From: Planctomycetia bacterium
Lineage (GTDB): Bacteria > Planctomycetota > Planctomycetia > Gemmatales > Gemmataceae
Assembly: GCA_022616395.1 (NCBI GenBank)
Contig: JAKEEV010000368.1
Coordinates: forward strand, 1 to 9,229
Reading direction: 5' to 3'
DNA length: 9,229 nucleotides
How positions within the stretch are numbered: position 1 is the first letter of the stretch; each line of letters starts with the position of its first letter. The position numbers were made by a program, and so were the translations under genes. Shown here one piece after another: positions 1 through 6,012 of this stretch. The notes below the pieces were generated by a model. The model ran no database searches. It saw only the letters and a program-made list of their open reading frames with translations, and was not told the DNA's origin.

Positions 1-138
1 CCATCGAAGAAAAAAGACAATGCGCTGGAGAACATCCTGTCCATTATGAAGGAGACAGTCGGCAAGCAGTTCGACGAGATCAAAGAGCGCCTGGAAACGA
101 TCATCAAGCTCCTCGAAGACGCCGGCGGCAAAGTGTGA
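1..138 (+). CDS. C-terminal end of an unidentified protein (5' partial)
   Basis: Frame 1 is open from the first base to a TGA at 136-138 and gives 45 residues. The peptide starts PSKKKDNALENILS and ends KLLEDAGGKV. It is rich in Lys and Glu, and the spacing of Ile, Leu and Phe suggests one long amphipathic or coiled-coil helix. No family can be recognised from this tail. The reading frame continues beyond the left edge. An ATG at 46-48 is in frame, but the coding-like composition before it suggests it is internal. The gene converges on the Uma2-family gene, with a palindrome at 150-205 between them. It could be a short helical accessory protein or the tail of a larger one; nothing here decides. 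Confidence 0.6.
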   Translation, partial: PSKKKDNALENILSIMKETVGKQFDEIKERLETIIKLLEDAGGKV

Positions 139-149
139 GCGCCAAATCG

Positions 150-205
150 GAGCCGCGACCGTCAGGGAGCGATTCAGTAAGATCGCTCCCTGACGGTCGC
201 GGCTC
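150..205. repeat. GC-rich palindrome, copy 1 (24-bp perfect stem)
   Basis: The arms at 150-173 and 182-205 are perfect reverse complements over 24 bp around an 8-nt loop (174-181). The arm begins GAGCCGCGACCG. A near-identical arm recurs at 5455-5524, so this is a dispersed repeat and not a one-off hairpin. It fills the gap between two converging genes, 11 nt after the left stop codon and 6 nt beyond the Uma2 stop. It could act as a two-way transcription end or an mRNA 3'-end stabiliser. There is no U-tract on either side, so a classical intrinsic terminator is not supported. Confidence 0.9.
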
Positions 206-211
206 TGATTA

Positions 212-934
212 TTACACCGTGTCTGGGTCGATGCCGAGTTCGCGAAGCTTGGCGGCCAGCTTCGCGGCTTGCTCTTTGGCTGCTTCAGCACGTTTCGATT
301 CTGCTTCGGCTCGCTGTTGTTGCTCCGCGGCGGCACGTTCAGCGGCTTCGCGTTCCGCGGCTTGTTCTTCCACTGTACGAAGCGGGCGACCATCGCCTCC
401 GAAGACCGTGAGTTGCCCCTTGTTGAGAGCGAAGCGAAGACCCGTTCGCGGGCTGACGTAACCGTTGACTTCCTCGATGCGAACGAGCTTCTCGCCCTCA
501 CGCCGGTATGCCTCCGCATACATCGGAAACTCCGGGTAGAGGATGTAATACTCCTCCGCGCCGTACTTCTCGTAGAACTTGAACTTGTCTTGCATCTCGT
601 CGTAGCGGTTGTTCGGCGACCACACCTCGAAGACAACTTGCGGGAAGACACCTTCCTCCTCCCACACCTTGTAGCTTCCACGATCCTGCTTCGGTCGCCC
701 GAACGCAACGTACACATCCGGCGCTTGCCGAATCTTCGCATCGCCTTCGACCGGGTAGATGAGGTGGTTCCCGGCCACGAAGATATTCGGATCGTTCCGG
801 TACTGCCCGATAAGGTTCCCATACAGCAGGAAAATCCATTTCATCTGGCGGGTGTTGTCGGACATGGGCAACCCGTCGTCGTCGGGGTAATGGATAACGG
901 TCACGGACTTCGGCGGAATGGCTGTCGCAGACAT
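212..934 (-). CDS. Uma2-family (DUF820) PD-(D/E)XK nuclease-like protein with coiled-coil tail
   Basis: The 240-residue product has two parts. Residues about 25-175 match the Uma2 fold: APDVYVAFG with Asp73, then QVVFEVWSPNN with Glu103, then a K117...Y121 helix and the strand EEYYILYP. These are the positions where the family carries its PD-(D/E)XK-type acidic and lysine residues. Residues about 187-235 are an Ala/Glu/Lys/Gln-rich coiled coil ending LRELGIDPD, a tail common in Uma2 proteins of planctomycetes and cyanobacteria. Uma2 proteins are numerous in such genomes, and their cellular role is largely unproven; DNA cleavage is predicted from fold only. The start at 934 gives the full N-terminus. 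The Shine-Dalgarno match is weak, and the alternative Met24 has none either. The upstream gene on this strand ends at 1041, leaving a 106-nt gap that could hold its own promoter, though I found no convincing boxes. Confidence 0.88.
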   Translation of the reverse strand: MSATAIPPKSVTVIHYPDDDGLPMSDNTRQMKWIFLLYGNLIGQYRNDPNIFVAGNHLIYPVEGDAKIRQAPDVYVAFGRPKQDRGSYKVWEEEGVFPQVVFEVWSPNNRYDEMQDKFKFYEKYGAEEYYILYPEFPMYAEAYRREGEKLVRIEEVNGYVSPRTGLRFALNKGQLTVFGGDGRPLRTVEEQAAEREAAERAAAEQQQRAEAESKRAEAAKEQAAKLAAKLRELGIDPDTV

Positions 935-1040
935 GGCAAGCGCCCCAGAATGTGCGATGACGCGTTCAGTATGCCGAAAACGGGACGGAAGCGGAAGTGC
1001 GAACGGGCGGAGTGCGTAAATGTGTGTTCAAGCCTCCGAG

Positions 1041-1208
1041 CTACGACCGCTTCTTGGCAGAAGGAGTTTTTGGTCGCGTCTTCTTGGTCCCCGCTGATTT
1101 CCTCCGTGCCTCGGAGCGAAGGCGTCCGAGATTGGGCGAATTGCATTTCCTCTTTCGCCGCTTCGGAGTCGCTTCGCCCGCCACTGTCGTTTTCTTCTTG
1201 GGTGCCAT
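1041..1208 (-). CDS. Small Lys/Arg-rich protein coupled to DUF1501
   Basis: This 55-codon ORF reads MAPKKKTTVAGEATPKRRKR at its start and ends PSAKKRS before a TAG at 1041-1043. Lys and Arg make up roughly a third of the residues, and there is no signal peptide or membrane segment. Its ATG shares one base with the TGA of the DUF1501 gene (TGATG, 1206-1210), a common sign of translational coupling and the main evidence that it is real. It is too short to assign to a family. The composition, with KKK, KRRKRK and AKKRS patches separated by Thr, Ser and Pro, recalls histone-H1-like or nucleic-acid-binding basic tails, but this is only compositional. It could also be a chance ORF in the trailer of DUF1501. 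Confidence 0.5.
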   Translation of the reverse strand: MAPKKKTTVAGEATPKRRKRKCNSPNLGRLRSEARRKSAGTKKTRPKTPSAKKRS

Positions 1209-2569
1209 CACACCAGTTCCTTGATTGGCGTGGGGTCGTCGAGAATCGGGTGTGGGCGGCCGGTGTGGTCCTTGAAGGTTAAGTTCGCGTCGATGCCGAG
1301 TTGATGGTAGATCGTCGCGAGGAGCGCCTGCGGCTTGAGAGCGCGTTCGACGGGGAATTCGCCCTTCGCGTTGGTCTTGCCGACCACAACACCCGGAGTG
1401 ATGCCTCCACCTGCGATGAGCGCGGAGATTGCGTTCCCCCAGTGGTCGCGACCCGGCACTGCGATACCCGGTTGGCCGTTGTTGATCTTCGGCGTGCGGC
1501 CAAACTCGCCCATCACCACAACCAGCGTGTTCTCAAGTAGCCCGCGATCTTCCAGATCATCAAGAAGCGCGCTGACGGCCTTATCGACCACCGGCACCTT
1601 CGCTCCGTGTGCCTTCTCAATCGAACTATGATCGTCCCAGTGAGGCATGTCAACCGTCACGAACGAAACTCCCGCTTCCACCAACCGACGAGCCATCATC
1701 GTGTATCGGCCCCACGGTCCCGGTCCGTAGCGGTCGGCGGCTTTTGGGTCTTCCTTATCAATGTCGAAGGCTTCGCGAGCCGCGCTGCCGGTCATCATGT
1801 CGAGAGCCTTCAACTGGAACTCGTCCATCGTCTTCATGACTCCGCTGGAGTCGATGTCGCGTCGAGCGGTGTCGAACTGCTTCAGGAGCGAAGCCCGCCC
1901 GCCCTCGGCGGATGAACCGAGCGTCGAGAGCCACTTCGGTGATCGCACTCGGCGCGTGTCGGATGCGCCCAGATACTTGTTGTCGCGATCCACATCGAAC
2001 GGGTTGTACGCAGCGCCAAGATAAGCCGCGCCCATGTAGCCGGGGAACAGGTAGATCGTTTCCGCCGAGGGCAGGCCGACGTAAGCGGGGAGTTGCGGGT
2101 TGTTCGAGCCTTTCAACTTCGAGACGAACGAACCAACCGAAGGATACTTCTGAGTCTGGTTGAGCGCGTTGGAACCGAGCCGACCGGTGGTCATCCAGTG
2201 AGCCGCCGCGAAGTGGTCGCCGTTGTCGTGGTGCAGCGAGCGGACGAGCGAGAGCTTGCTGAACCGCTTCGCCACTTCCGGCATCAGCGCGCAGACGAAC
2301 ACGCCCGGCGAATTGGTTTTGCACACATCAAACGGCCCGCGATACTCCGCCGGTGCATCCGGCTTTGGGTCGAATGTTTCGATGTGACTCGGTCCGCCAT
2401 CGAGCCAGATGAGGATGACGGACTTGTTGTTCGCGGAACTACCTTGCGGTGGCTGTGAAGTGCTCGCGGCCTTCACACGCAAGTAATCCGACAACGCGAG
2501 ACCAGTGAGTCCGAGAAACCCGGCTTTCAACGCAACTCGGCGGGTGTAGCCAGCGGAAGAGGTGGACAT
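1208..2569 (-). CDS. DUF1501 family protein (alkaline-phosphatase-like fold, Tat signal)
   Basis: The product has 453 residues from the chosen ATG at 2569. That start is preferred over an in-frame ATG at 2683 because an AGGAT (2575-2579) lies 5 nt upstream and because it places a twin-arginine signal at the N-terminus: T9-R10-R11-V-A-L-K, then a hydrophobic stretch to about residue 28. The longer form would bury this signal behind 38 atypical residues. Family motifs follow in order: WLDGGPSHIETFDPKP (55-70), SLHHDNGDHFAAAHWM (111-126), MPHWDDHSS (308-316), MGEFGRTP (353-360) and GRDHWG (373-378). Their Asp and His residues fit metal sites of the sulfatase/alkaline phosphatase superfamily. DUF1501 proteins are exported and highly expanded in planctomycetes, and their substrate is unknown. 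They often sit beside a DUF1549/DUF1553 cytochrome-like partner, but none is adjacent here. The downstream small basic ORF overlaps its stop by one base. Confidence 0.95.
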   Translation of the reverse strand: MSTSSAGYTRRVALKAGFLGLTGLALSDYLRVKAASTSQPPQGSSANNKSVILIWLDGGPSHIETFDPKPDAPAEYRGPFDVCKTNSPGVFVCALMPEVAKRFSKLSLVRSLHHDNGDHFAAAHWMTTGRLGSNALNQTQKYPSVGSFVSKLKGSNNPQLPAYVGLPSAETIYLFPGYMGAAYLGAAYNPFDVDRDNKYLGASDTRRVRSPKWLSTLGSSAEGGRASLLKQFDTARRDIDSSGVMKTMDEFQLKALDMMTGSAAREAFDIDKEDPKAADRYGPGPWGRYTMMARRLVEAGVSFVTVDMPHWDDHSSIEKAHGAKVPVVDKAVSALLDDLEDRGLLENTLVVVMGEFGRTPKINNGQPGIAVPGRDHWGNAISALIAGGGITPGVVVGKTNAKGEFPVERALKPQALLATIYHQLGIDANLTFKDHTGRPHPILDDPTPIKELV

Positions 2570-2574
2570 GGGTG

Positions 2575-2579
2575 ATCCT
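2575..2579 (-). promoter_or_regulatory. Ribosome binding site deciding the DUF1501 start
   Basis: AGGAT on the minus strand lies 5 nt before the ATG at 2567-2569. It supports the shorter DUF1501 start, directly ahead of the twin-arginine signal, over the upstream ATG at 2683. Confidence 0.6.
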
Positions 2580-2693
2580 GGACGCGGAATAGTGGTGGGA
2601 CTAACTGTTGGTGGGTGTGAATAGTGTACCTTGAACCGGGGCCAAATGCCTACCCGAAACTTTTCGGCGCGTGCGGAGTTCAAGAACAGTTCC

Positions 2694-2699
2694 TATAAT
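2694..2699 (+). promoter_or_regulatory. Candidate -10 box for the HD-GYP gene
   Basis: A perfect TATAAT lies in the divergent intergenic region, about 60 nt before the HD-GYP start codon. The hexamer 17 nt upstream (2671-2676, GTGCGG) does not resemble TTGACA. This is therefore either a -10-driven or activator-dependent promoter, or a chance match. Transcription would start near 2706 and give a leader of roughly 50 nt. Confidence 0.4.
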
Positions 2700-2745
2700 G
2701 TCGTTCGTCATCCAACTTCTATTCTTTTTGGCCTCACAACCGCCC

Positions 2746-2751
2746 GGTGAG
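2746..2751 (+). promoter_or_regulatory. Ribosome binding site deciding the HD-GYP start
   Basis: GGTGAG ends 7 nt before the ATG at 2759. The alternative GTG start at 2747 lies inside this motif and has no good Shine-Dalgarno of its own, so the ATG four codons later is the better start. Confidence 0.55.
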
Positions 2752-2758
2752 CCTCATC

Positions 2759-3928
2759 ATGACCAACTCGCAAGATGCGCTCCTCAATACTTCGGACTTC
2801 ATCCCAACTACCAACCGAGCCGACCCGTGGGCCGTCCTGGAAACTCTTCTCCACGCTCTCACTTCCATCACCAGCGTGACTCAGGCAGTCAAGGCGACGG
2901 TCGAGTCTGCCCGAGCCGCGGTCGCGGCGGATGTCGCGTTCTGGTACTCCAAGCAAACCGGCAAGGCGAGCGTACTGGCCGGTGAAGGCTCCTACGACAT
3001 CGACCGGTGTGCGGCGTTCGCCCGAAAACTGTTGGAGAAGCTCTCGGAAGAACAGGAAGTGCTCGCGTGGACCAACCTCAAGCCCAGCGACTCGGCACCG
3101 GTCGCAGCGCTTTTGGCGCGCGCGCCCCGTTCGAGCGGTTCACTCGTCGCATTGCGATTTTCCCCCCGCGAGGAGTTCGACGGCGGAGACATCAAGGCTG
3201 TTCGGCTGGCGCTGAAAATCCTTCTGACTCAGCGGGCGCAATCGCAGGCCGGGACCAAGCAACTGCTCCTGGGACTGCTCCACAGCCTCACTGCGGTCAT
3301 TGACGCGAAAGATCCGTACACCGCCGGGCATTCCGAACGAGTCGCCCGAATCTCATCTCTGATCGGCGAGAAGATGGGGCTATCTCAGTCAATCGTCGGC
3401 GACCTTTATCTGGCGGGCCTCTTGCACGACATTGGCAAGATCGGCATTCCGGACGCGGTGCTCATGAAGCCGGGCAAGCTGACGACCGAGGAGTTCGACG
3501 AGGTTCGCCAGCATCCGGTGATCGGAGACCGGATCGTAGCGAGCATCAAGCCGTTCGACCGATTGCGTTCAGCGGTGCGATCACACCACGAACGGCACGA
3601 CGGCACGGGCTACCCCGACAAACTGGCCGGCGAAGCCATCCCGATACTCGCGCGCGTCATTTCAATGGCCGACGCGGTGGACGCGATGATGTCTCCTCGG
3701 CGCTATCGGCCAGCGCTCAGCCCGCTCGCCATCGATGCGGTCATCGAGCGCGAAACCGGCCAGCAGTTCGCCCCAGACGCGGCCGCGGCGTTCCTCGCGG
3801 TGCGCGAAAAGGTGTACCCACCGATCTACCAGAAGGGCATCGGCGACTCGGCTTATCACGCCATCGAGAATATCGTTGAATCACTCACCGAAACCGGCCA
3901 GATCGCGCTGCCGCCCGGTCATCAGTGA
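2759..3928 (+). CDS. GAF-like plus HD-GYP domain protein, probable cyclic-di-GMP phosphodiesterase
   Basis: The product has 389 residues. Residues about 20-160 look like a divergent GAF sensor domain (helix LETLLHALTSITSVTQAV, strand ADVAFWYS, later GSLVALRFSP). Residues about 168-345 are HD-GYP, with the full set of metal ligands visible: H191 in TAGHSERVA, H223-D224 in LLHDIGKIGIP, H252 in VRQHPVIGD, H276-H277 in SHHERHDGTGYP and D305 in ISMADAVDAM. The GYP motif (G284-Y285-P286) is intact. By family knowledge this domain hydrolyses cyclic-di-GMP to pGpG or GMP. No signal peptide or membrane segment is present, so it is likely cytosolic, with an unknown signal read by the GAF-like part. It is divergent from DUF1501 and is followed 283 nt later by rho. 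The last codons and the stop (CATCAGTGA) lie within an inverted repeat, so the original C-terminus may have been altered. Confidence 0.93.
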   Translation: MTNSQDALLNTSDFIPTTNRADPWAVLETLLHALTSITSVTQAVKATVESARAAVAADVAFWYSKQTGKASVLAGEGSYDIDRCAAFARKLLEKLSEEQEVLAWTNLKPSDSAPVAALLARAPRSSGSLVALRFSPREEFDGGDIKAVRLALKILLTQRAQSQAGTKQLLLGLLHSLTAVIDAKDPYTAGHSERVARISSLIGEKMGLSQSIVGDLYLAGLLHDIGKIGIPDAVLMKPGKLTTEEFDEVRQHPVIGDRIVASIKPFDRLRSAVRSHHERHDGTGYPDKLAGEAIPILARVISMADAVDAMMSPRRYRPALSPLAIDAVIERETGQQFAPDAAAAFLAVREKVYPPIYQKGIGDSAYHAIENIVESLTETGQIALPPGHQ

Positions 3929-4036
3929 GCAGTTATCAGTAATCAGTTATCAGTCATCAGTTTCCAAGGAAGAGTGGCGAACACTGATAACTGAAAACTG
4001 ATAACTGATTACTGATTACTGATCACTGCTCACTGA
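3922..4036. repeat. Heptamer-based inverted repeat (ATCAGTW units) overlapping the HD-GYP stop codon
   Basis: The left arm (from 3922, TCAGTGAGCAGT...) is built of 7-nt units of the form ATCAGTT or ATCAGTA. The right arm, ending at 4036, is its reverse complement with about three mismatches over about 40 nt. A non-repetitive centre lies near 3964-3980. Similar ATCAGTT-type heptamer arrays are known as dispersed short repeats in cyanobacteria and planctomycetes. The TGA at 3926-3928 falls inside the left arm. The remaining stretch to the rho start (4037-4211) has no gene, only a hairpin at 4161-4193. Confidence 0.9.
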
Positions 4037-4160
4037 TTCCACTCGCCTTCCCCGCTTCCGCCGGTTAGAATCCTTACCACATCCCGATGGCTGAGGCTCG
4101 CTCCCATCCTGCTACCGGCGACCGCCGTTTCGTTGTTCGTCTACCGTTCCTGATTCTGTT

Positions 4161-4193
4161 CGGCTTGACCGTTCGCCTACGGTCGCAAAGCCG
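4161..4193 (+). promoter_or_regulatory. Hairpin in the rho leader
   Basis: CGGCTTGACCGT (4161-4172) pairs with ACGGTC (4179-4184) and AAGCCG (4188-4193). This gives 12 base pairs, a 6-nt loop and a 3-nt bulge. It ends 18 nt before the rho ATG, where only a weak purine run (GAGAG) serves as Shine-Dalgarno. It could tune rho translation or transcription. Autoregulation of rho through its leader is known in Escherichia coli, but the connection here is inference. Confidence 0.4.
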
Positions 4194-4211
4194 CCGTATG
4201 AGAGTTTTCGC

Positions 4212-5375
4212 ATGTCCGATCCCCGCACCAGCGCGCAAGGTGTGCTGGAGATGCATCCCAGAGGGCACGGGTTCCTTCGTAACCCGGCCCGCCACTATGC
4301 GCCCACACCCAACGACGCTTCCGTACCAGCGCCGCTCATCGAGCGATTCAACCTGGCCGAAGGCGTCATGCTTTCCGGCTCGCTAGAACCTCTGCGGCGA
4401 AACTCCGGTCCGCGTCTGGCGACCATCGAACGGATCGAAGGCGATGACCCAAAGGCGTTCAAGCGCCGAAACTGGGACGAACTCACCGCGGTCGATCCGA
4501 CAAAGTGGATCAAACTCGAAACAGGCGCCGAGCCGCTCACGACTCGCGTGATGGACCTGTTCACGCCAATCGGGATGGGTCAGCGCGGATTGATCGTCGC
4601 CCCTCCGCGAACCGGCAAGACGGTTTTGCTCTCGCACATCGCGCAAGCGGTCACCGTGAACTACCCGGCGATGCACCTGATGGTGCTTCTCGTCGATGAG
4701 CGGCCGGAAGAAGTCACCGAGATGAGGCGAACGGTTGGCCGCAAGAGCACCGAGGGCGAACTTCCCGCGGGAACTCCCGCTTTGGTCGAAGTGATCGCAT
4801 CGAGTTCCGACCGCGACACGGCCAACCACATTCGCGTGGCGGAACTGGTCCTGGAACGTGCCAAGCGCTTAACCGAGCAAGGTCGAGACGTGTTCGTTCT
4901 GCTCGATAGCCTTACGCGGCTCGCTCGTGCTTATAACAAGACGGCCGGCAGCGGGCGAACCATGTCGGGCGGCGTGGACTCGAAGGCTCTGGAAGTGCCG
5001 AAACGACTCTTCGGTGCCGCTCGCGCGTTCGAGGAAGGCGGCACGCTCACCATCATGGGCACAGCTCTGATCGAGACCGGCTCGCGCATGGATGAAGTGA
5101 TCTTCCAGGAGTTCAAGGGCACCGGGAACATGGAGTTGGTGCTTAACCGGCAGCTCGCGGATCGCCGAATCTACCCCGCGATTGATCTGGGCGCTTCCGG
5201 CACACGCAAGGAGGAGCGATTACTGTCGCCGGAGACTCTGGAGCAAGTCACGCTCTTACGCCGGAGCTTGATTCAACTCAAGCCGGTCGAAGCGATGGAA
5301 GGGCTGGTGAAGCAGATGTCGAAAACCAAGTCCAACGCCGAGTTTTTGGCGATGATGGGCAAGTTCGGGAAATGA
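4212..5375 (+). CDS. rho: Transcription termination factor Rho, short form
   Basis: This 387-residue protein is an RNA-dependent hexameric ATPase that releases RNA polymerase from transcripts. The OB-type RNA-binding domain spans about 9-75 (GVLEMHPRGHGFLR onward) and the RecA-like motor about 105-385. Visible motifs are Walker A APPRTGKT with Lys136, DERPEEVTEMRR (162-173), Walker B FVLLDSLTRLARAYN (about 228-242), the Q-loop region SGRTMSGGVDSKAL (247-260), the R-loop region KGTGNMEL (302-309) and the arginine-bearing SGTRKEERL (329-337). Compared with E. coli Rho (419 residues, from memory), it lacks the first roughly 45 residues forming the N-terminal helical domain. It has His19 and Ser37 at the places of primary-site aromatics Phe62 and Tyr80, and carries about 15 extra residues after MRRTV (175-190). 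The start at 4212 gives just enough sequence to complete the OB fold. The alternative Met14 would cut into it. Confidence 0.96.
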   Translation: MSDPRTSAQGVLEMHPRGHGFLRNPARHYAPTPNDASVPAPLIERFNLAEGVMLSGSLEPLRRNSGPRLATIERIEGDDPKAFKRRNWDELTAVDPTKWIKLETGAEPLTTRVMDLFTPIGMGQRGLIVAPPRTGKTVLLSHIAQAVTVNYPAMHLMVLLVDERPEEVTEMRRTVGRKSTEGELPAGTPALVEVIASSSDRDTANHIRVAELVLERAKRLTEQGRDVFVLLDSLTRLARAYNKTAGSGRTMSGGVDSKALEVPKRLFGAARAFEEGGTLTIMGTALIETGSRMDEVIFQEFKGTGNMELVLNRQLADRRIYPAIDLGASGTRKEERLLSPETLEQVTLLRRSLIQLKPVEAMEGLVKQMSKTKSNAEFLAMMGKFGK

Positions 5376-5454
5376 GCTAGCCGTAAGGCCGACGGGTGAA
5401 AGCGCAGTACCATCGGGCTAACGCCTAAGCAGTTGGCCGGAGTTGTGTGACATT

Positions 5455-5524
5455 TTTTCACGAGCCGCGACCGCCAGGGAGCGGGAAAGCCAAACCGCTC
5501 CCTTGCGGTCGCGGCTCGTGAAAA
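5455..5524. repeat. GC-rich palindrome, copy 2 (30-bp stem, one mismatch)
   Basis: The arms at 5455-5484 and 5495-5524 pair over 30 bp with one mismatch, around a 10-nt loop (5485-5494). The core (GAGCCGCGACCG...) matches the palindrome at 150-205. It lies between the converging rho gene and lipoprotein operon, so it may mark transcript ends for both. The T-run is on the left and the A-run on the right, where they extend the stem. That is the reverse of a bidirectional intrinsic terminator, so a dispersed repeat or an RNA-end stabiliser is the more careful description. The stretch 5376-5454 before it shows nothing else convincing. Confidence 0.9.
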
Positions 5525-5555
5525 CCTTACAAACCTCCCTGGCCAAGTGCTTAGC

Positions 5556-5978
5556 TCACTTCGCTTCAAGCGGAATTGTGTTTGGGCCGGCCTTCACTTC
5601 GACCTTCAGCGGGGTCCTGGTGGCCGTTTGGTAGTCGGCTGGCACGCGCGAGGGTTTCTCCGCCTCCCCTTGTTCGGCTCGTCCGACATTCAAATCGGTG
5701 AGGGTAACCACATACCAGCCAACAGTGGCTCCGGCTCGCCCATCGTCGGTCTTGAGTGTGTACTTGCCATCGGGACCGGTCACGCCGATGGCGCTCGGTC
5801 CGGTTCCGCCCTTCGCCGGATCGGGCGAGAACCGCACTTCGATGTTCTCCGCGGTCTTCCCGTTGATCGTGACAACGCCCTCCACCGGCGACGGAATGGC
5901 GCCGGGTTTTGGCTCACCACAACCAGCAAGACACGCGAGACACACGGCCAGCACAAGAGCCAGTGAGCGGGAGAGCAT
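5556..5978 (-). CDS. Small lipoprotein with carboxypeptidase-regulatory-like (transthyretin-like) beta domain
   Basis: The 140-residue product has a lipoprotein signal peptide with lipobox LAGC (Cys20), so the mature protein should be lipid-anchored at the cell envelope. The mature part has the pattern VEGVVTINGKTAENIEVRFS, then GPSAIGVTGPDGKYTLKT (60-77), then GWYVVTLTDL and a closing PLKVEVKAGPNTIPL. This is the planctomycete version of a transthyretin or CarboxypepD_reg-like beta sandwich, with the usual GxVTxxGKP and TDxDGKYxL blocks. Such lipoproteins frequently follow DUF1559 genes, and no biochemical role is established. The ATG at 5978 has only a weak Shine-Dalgarno. It lies 34 nt after the stop of its paralogue, as the last gene of the operon, 31 nt before the palindrome at 5455-5524. 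Confidence 0.87.
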   Translation of the reverse strand: MLSRSLALVLAVCLACLAGCGEPKPGAIPSPVEGVVTINGKTAENIEVRFSPDPAKGGTGPSAIGVTGPDGKYTLKTDDGRAGATVGWYVVTLTDLNVGRAEQGEAEKPSRVPADYQTATRTPLKVEVKAGPNTIPLEAK

Positions 5979-6012
5979 AGCGATCTTGAGGGGTTGAAGT
6001 TATCGACTCGGC

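Noticed and set aside
901..1146. 81-codon minus-strand ORF between Uma2 and the small basic ORF
   Set aside because: It overlaps the small basic ORF in another frame and the Uma2 start, and no family features are visible. The ORF coupled to DUF1501 by TGATG is the better candidate.
269..1282. Long plus-strand ORF (337 codons) across the Uma2 gene and beyond
   Set aside because: It is antisense to the Uma2 gene and the small basic ORF, and its protein shows no recognisable family. High GC at third positions of the true genes keeps the opposite frame open.
3922..4036. Heptamer repeat considered as a CRISPR array
   Set aside because: Units are 7 nt with no unique spacers, and the two halves are in inverted orientation, which does not fit a CRISPR array.
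4066..4071. TAGAAT as a -10 box for rho
   Set aside because: There is no acceptable -35 at the right distance, and single hexamer matches of this quality are expected by chance.
4087..4386. ORF starting in the rho leader and overlapping the rho start in another frame (possible leader peptide)
   Set aside because: No Shine-Dalgarno, unusual composition, and most of it overlaps well-conserved rho codons. A leader-peptide role cannot be supported.
5376..5454. Possible additional dispersed repeat or hairpin after rho (GGCTAACGCC and ACGGGTGAAAGCGC segments)
   Set aside because: Only short, imperfect pairing (TAGCC with GGCTA) is present and there is no second copy in this window, so it cannot be supported as a repeat or terminator.
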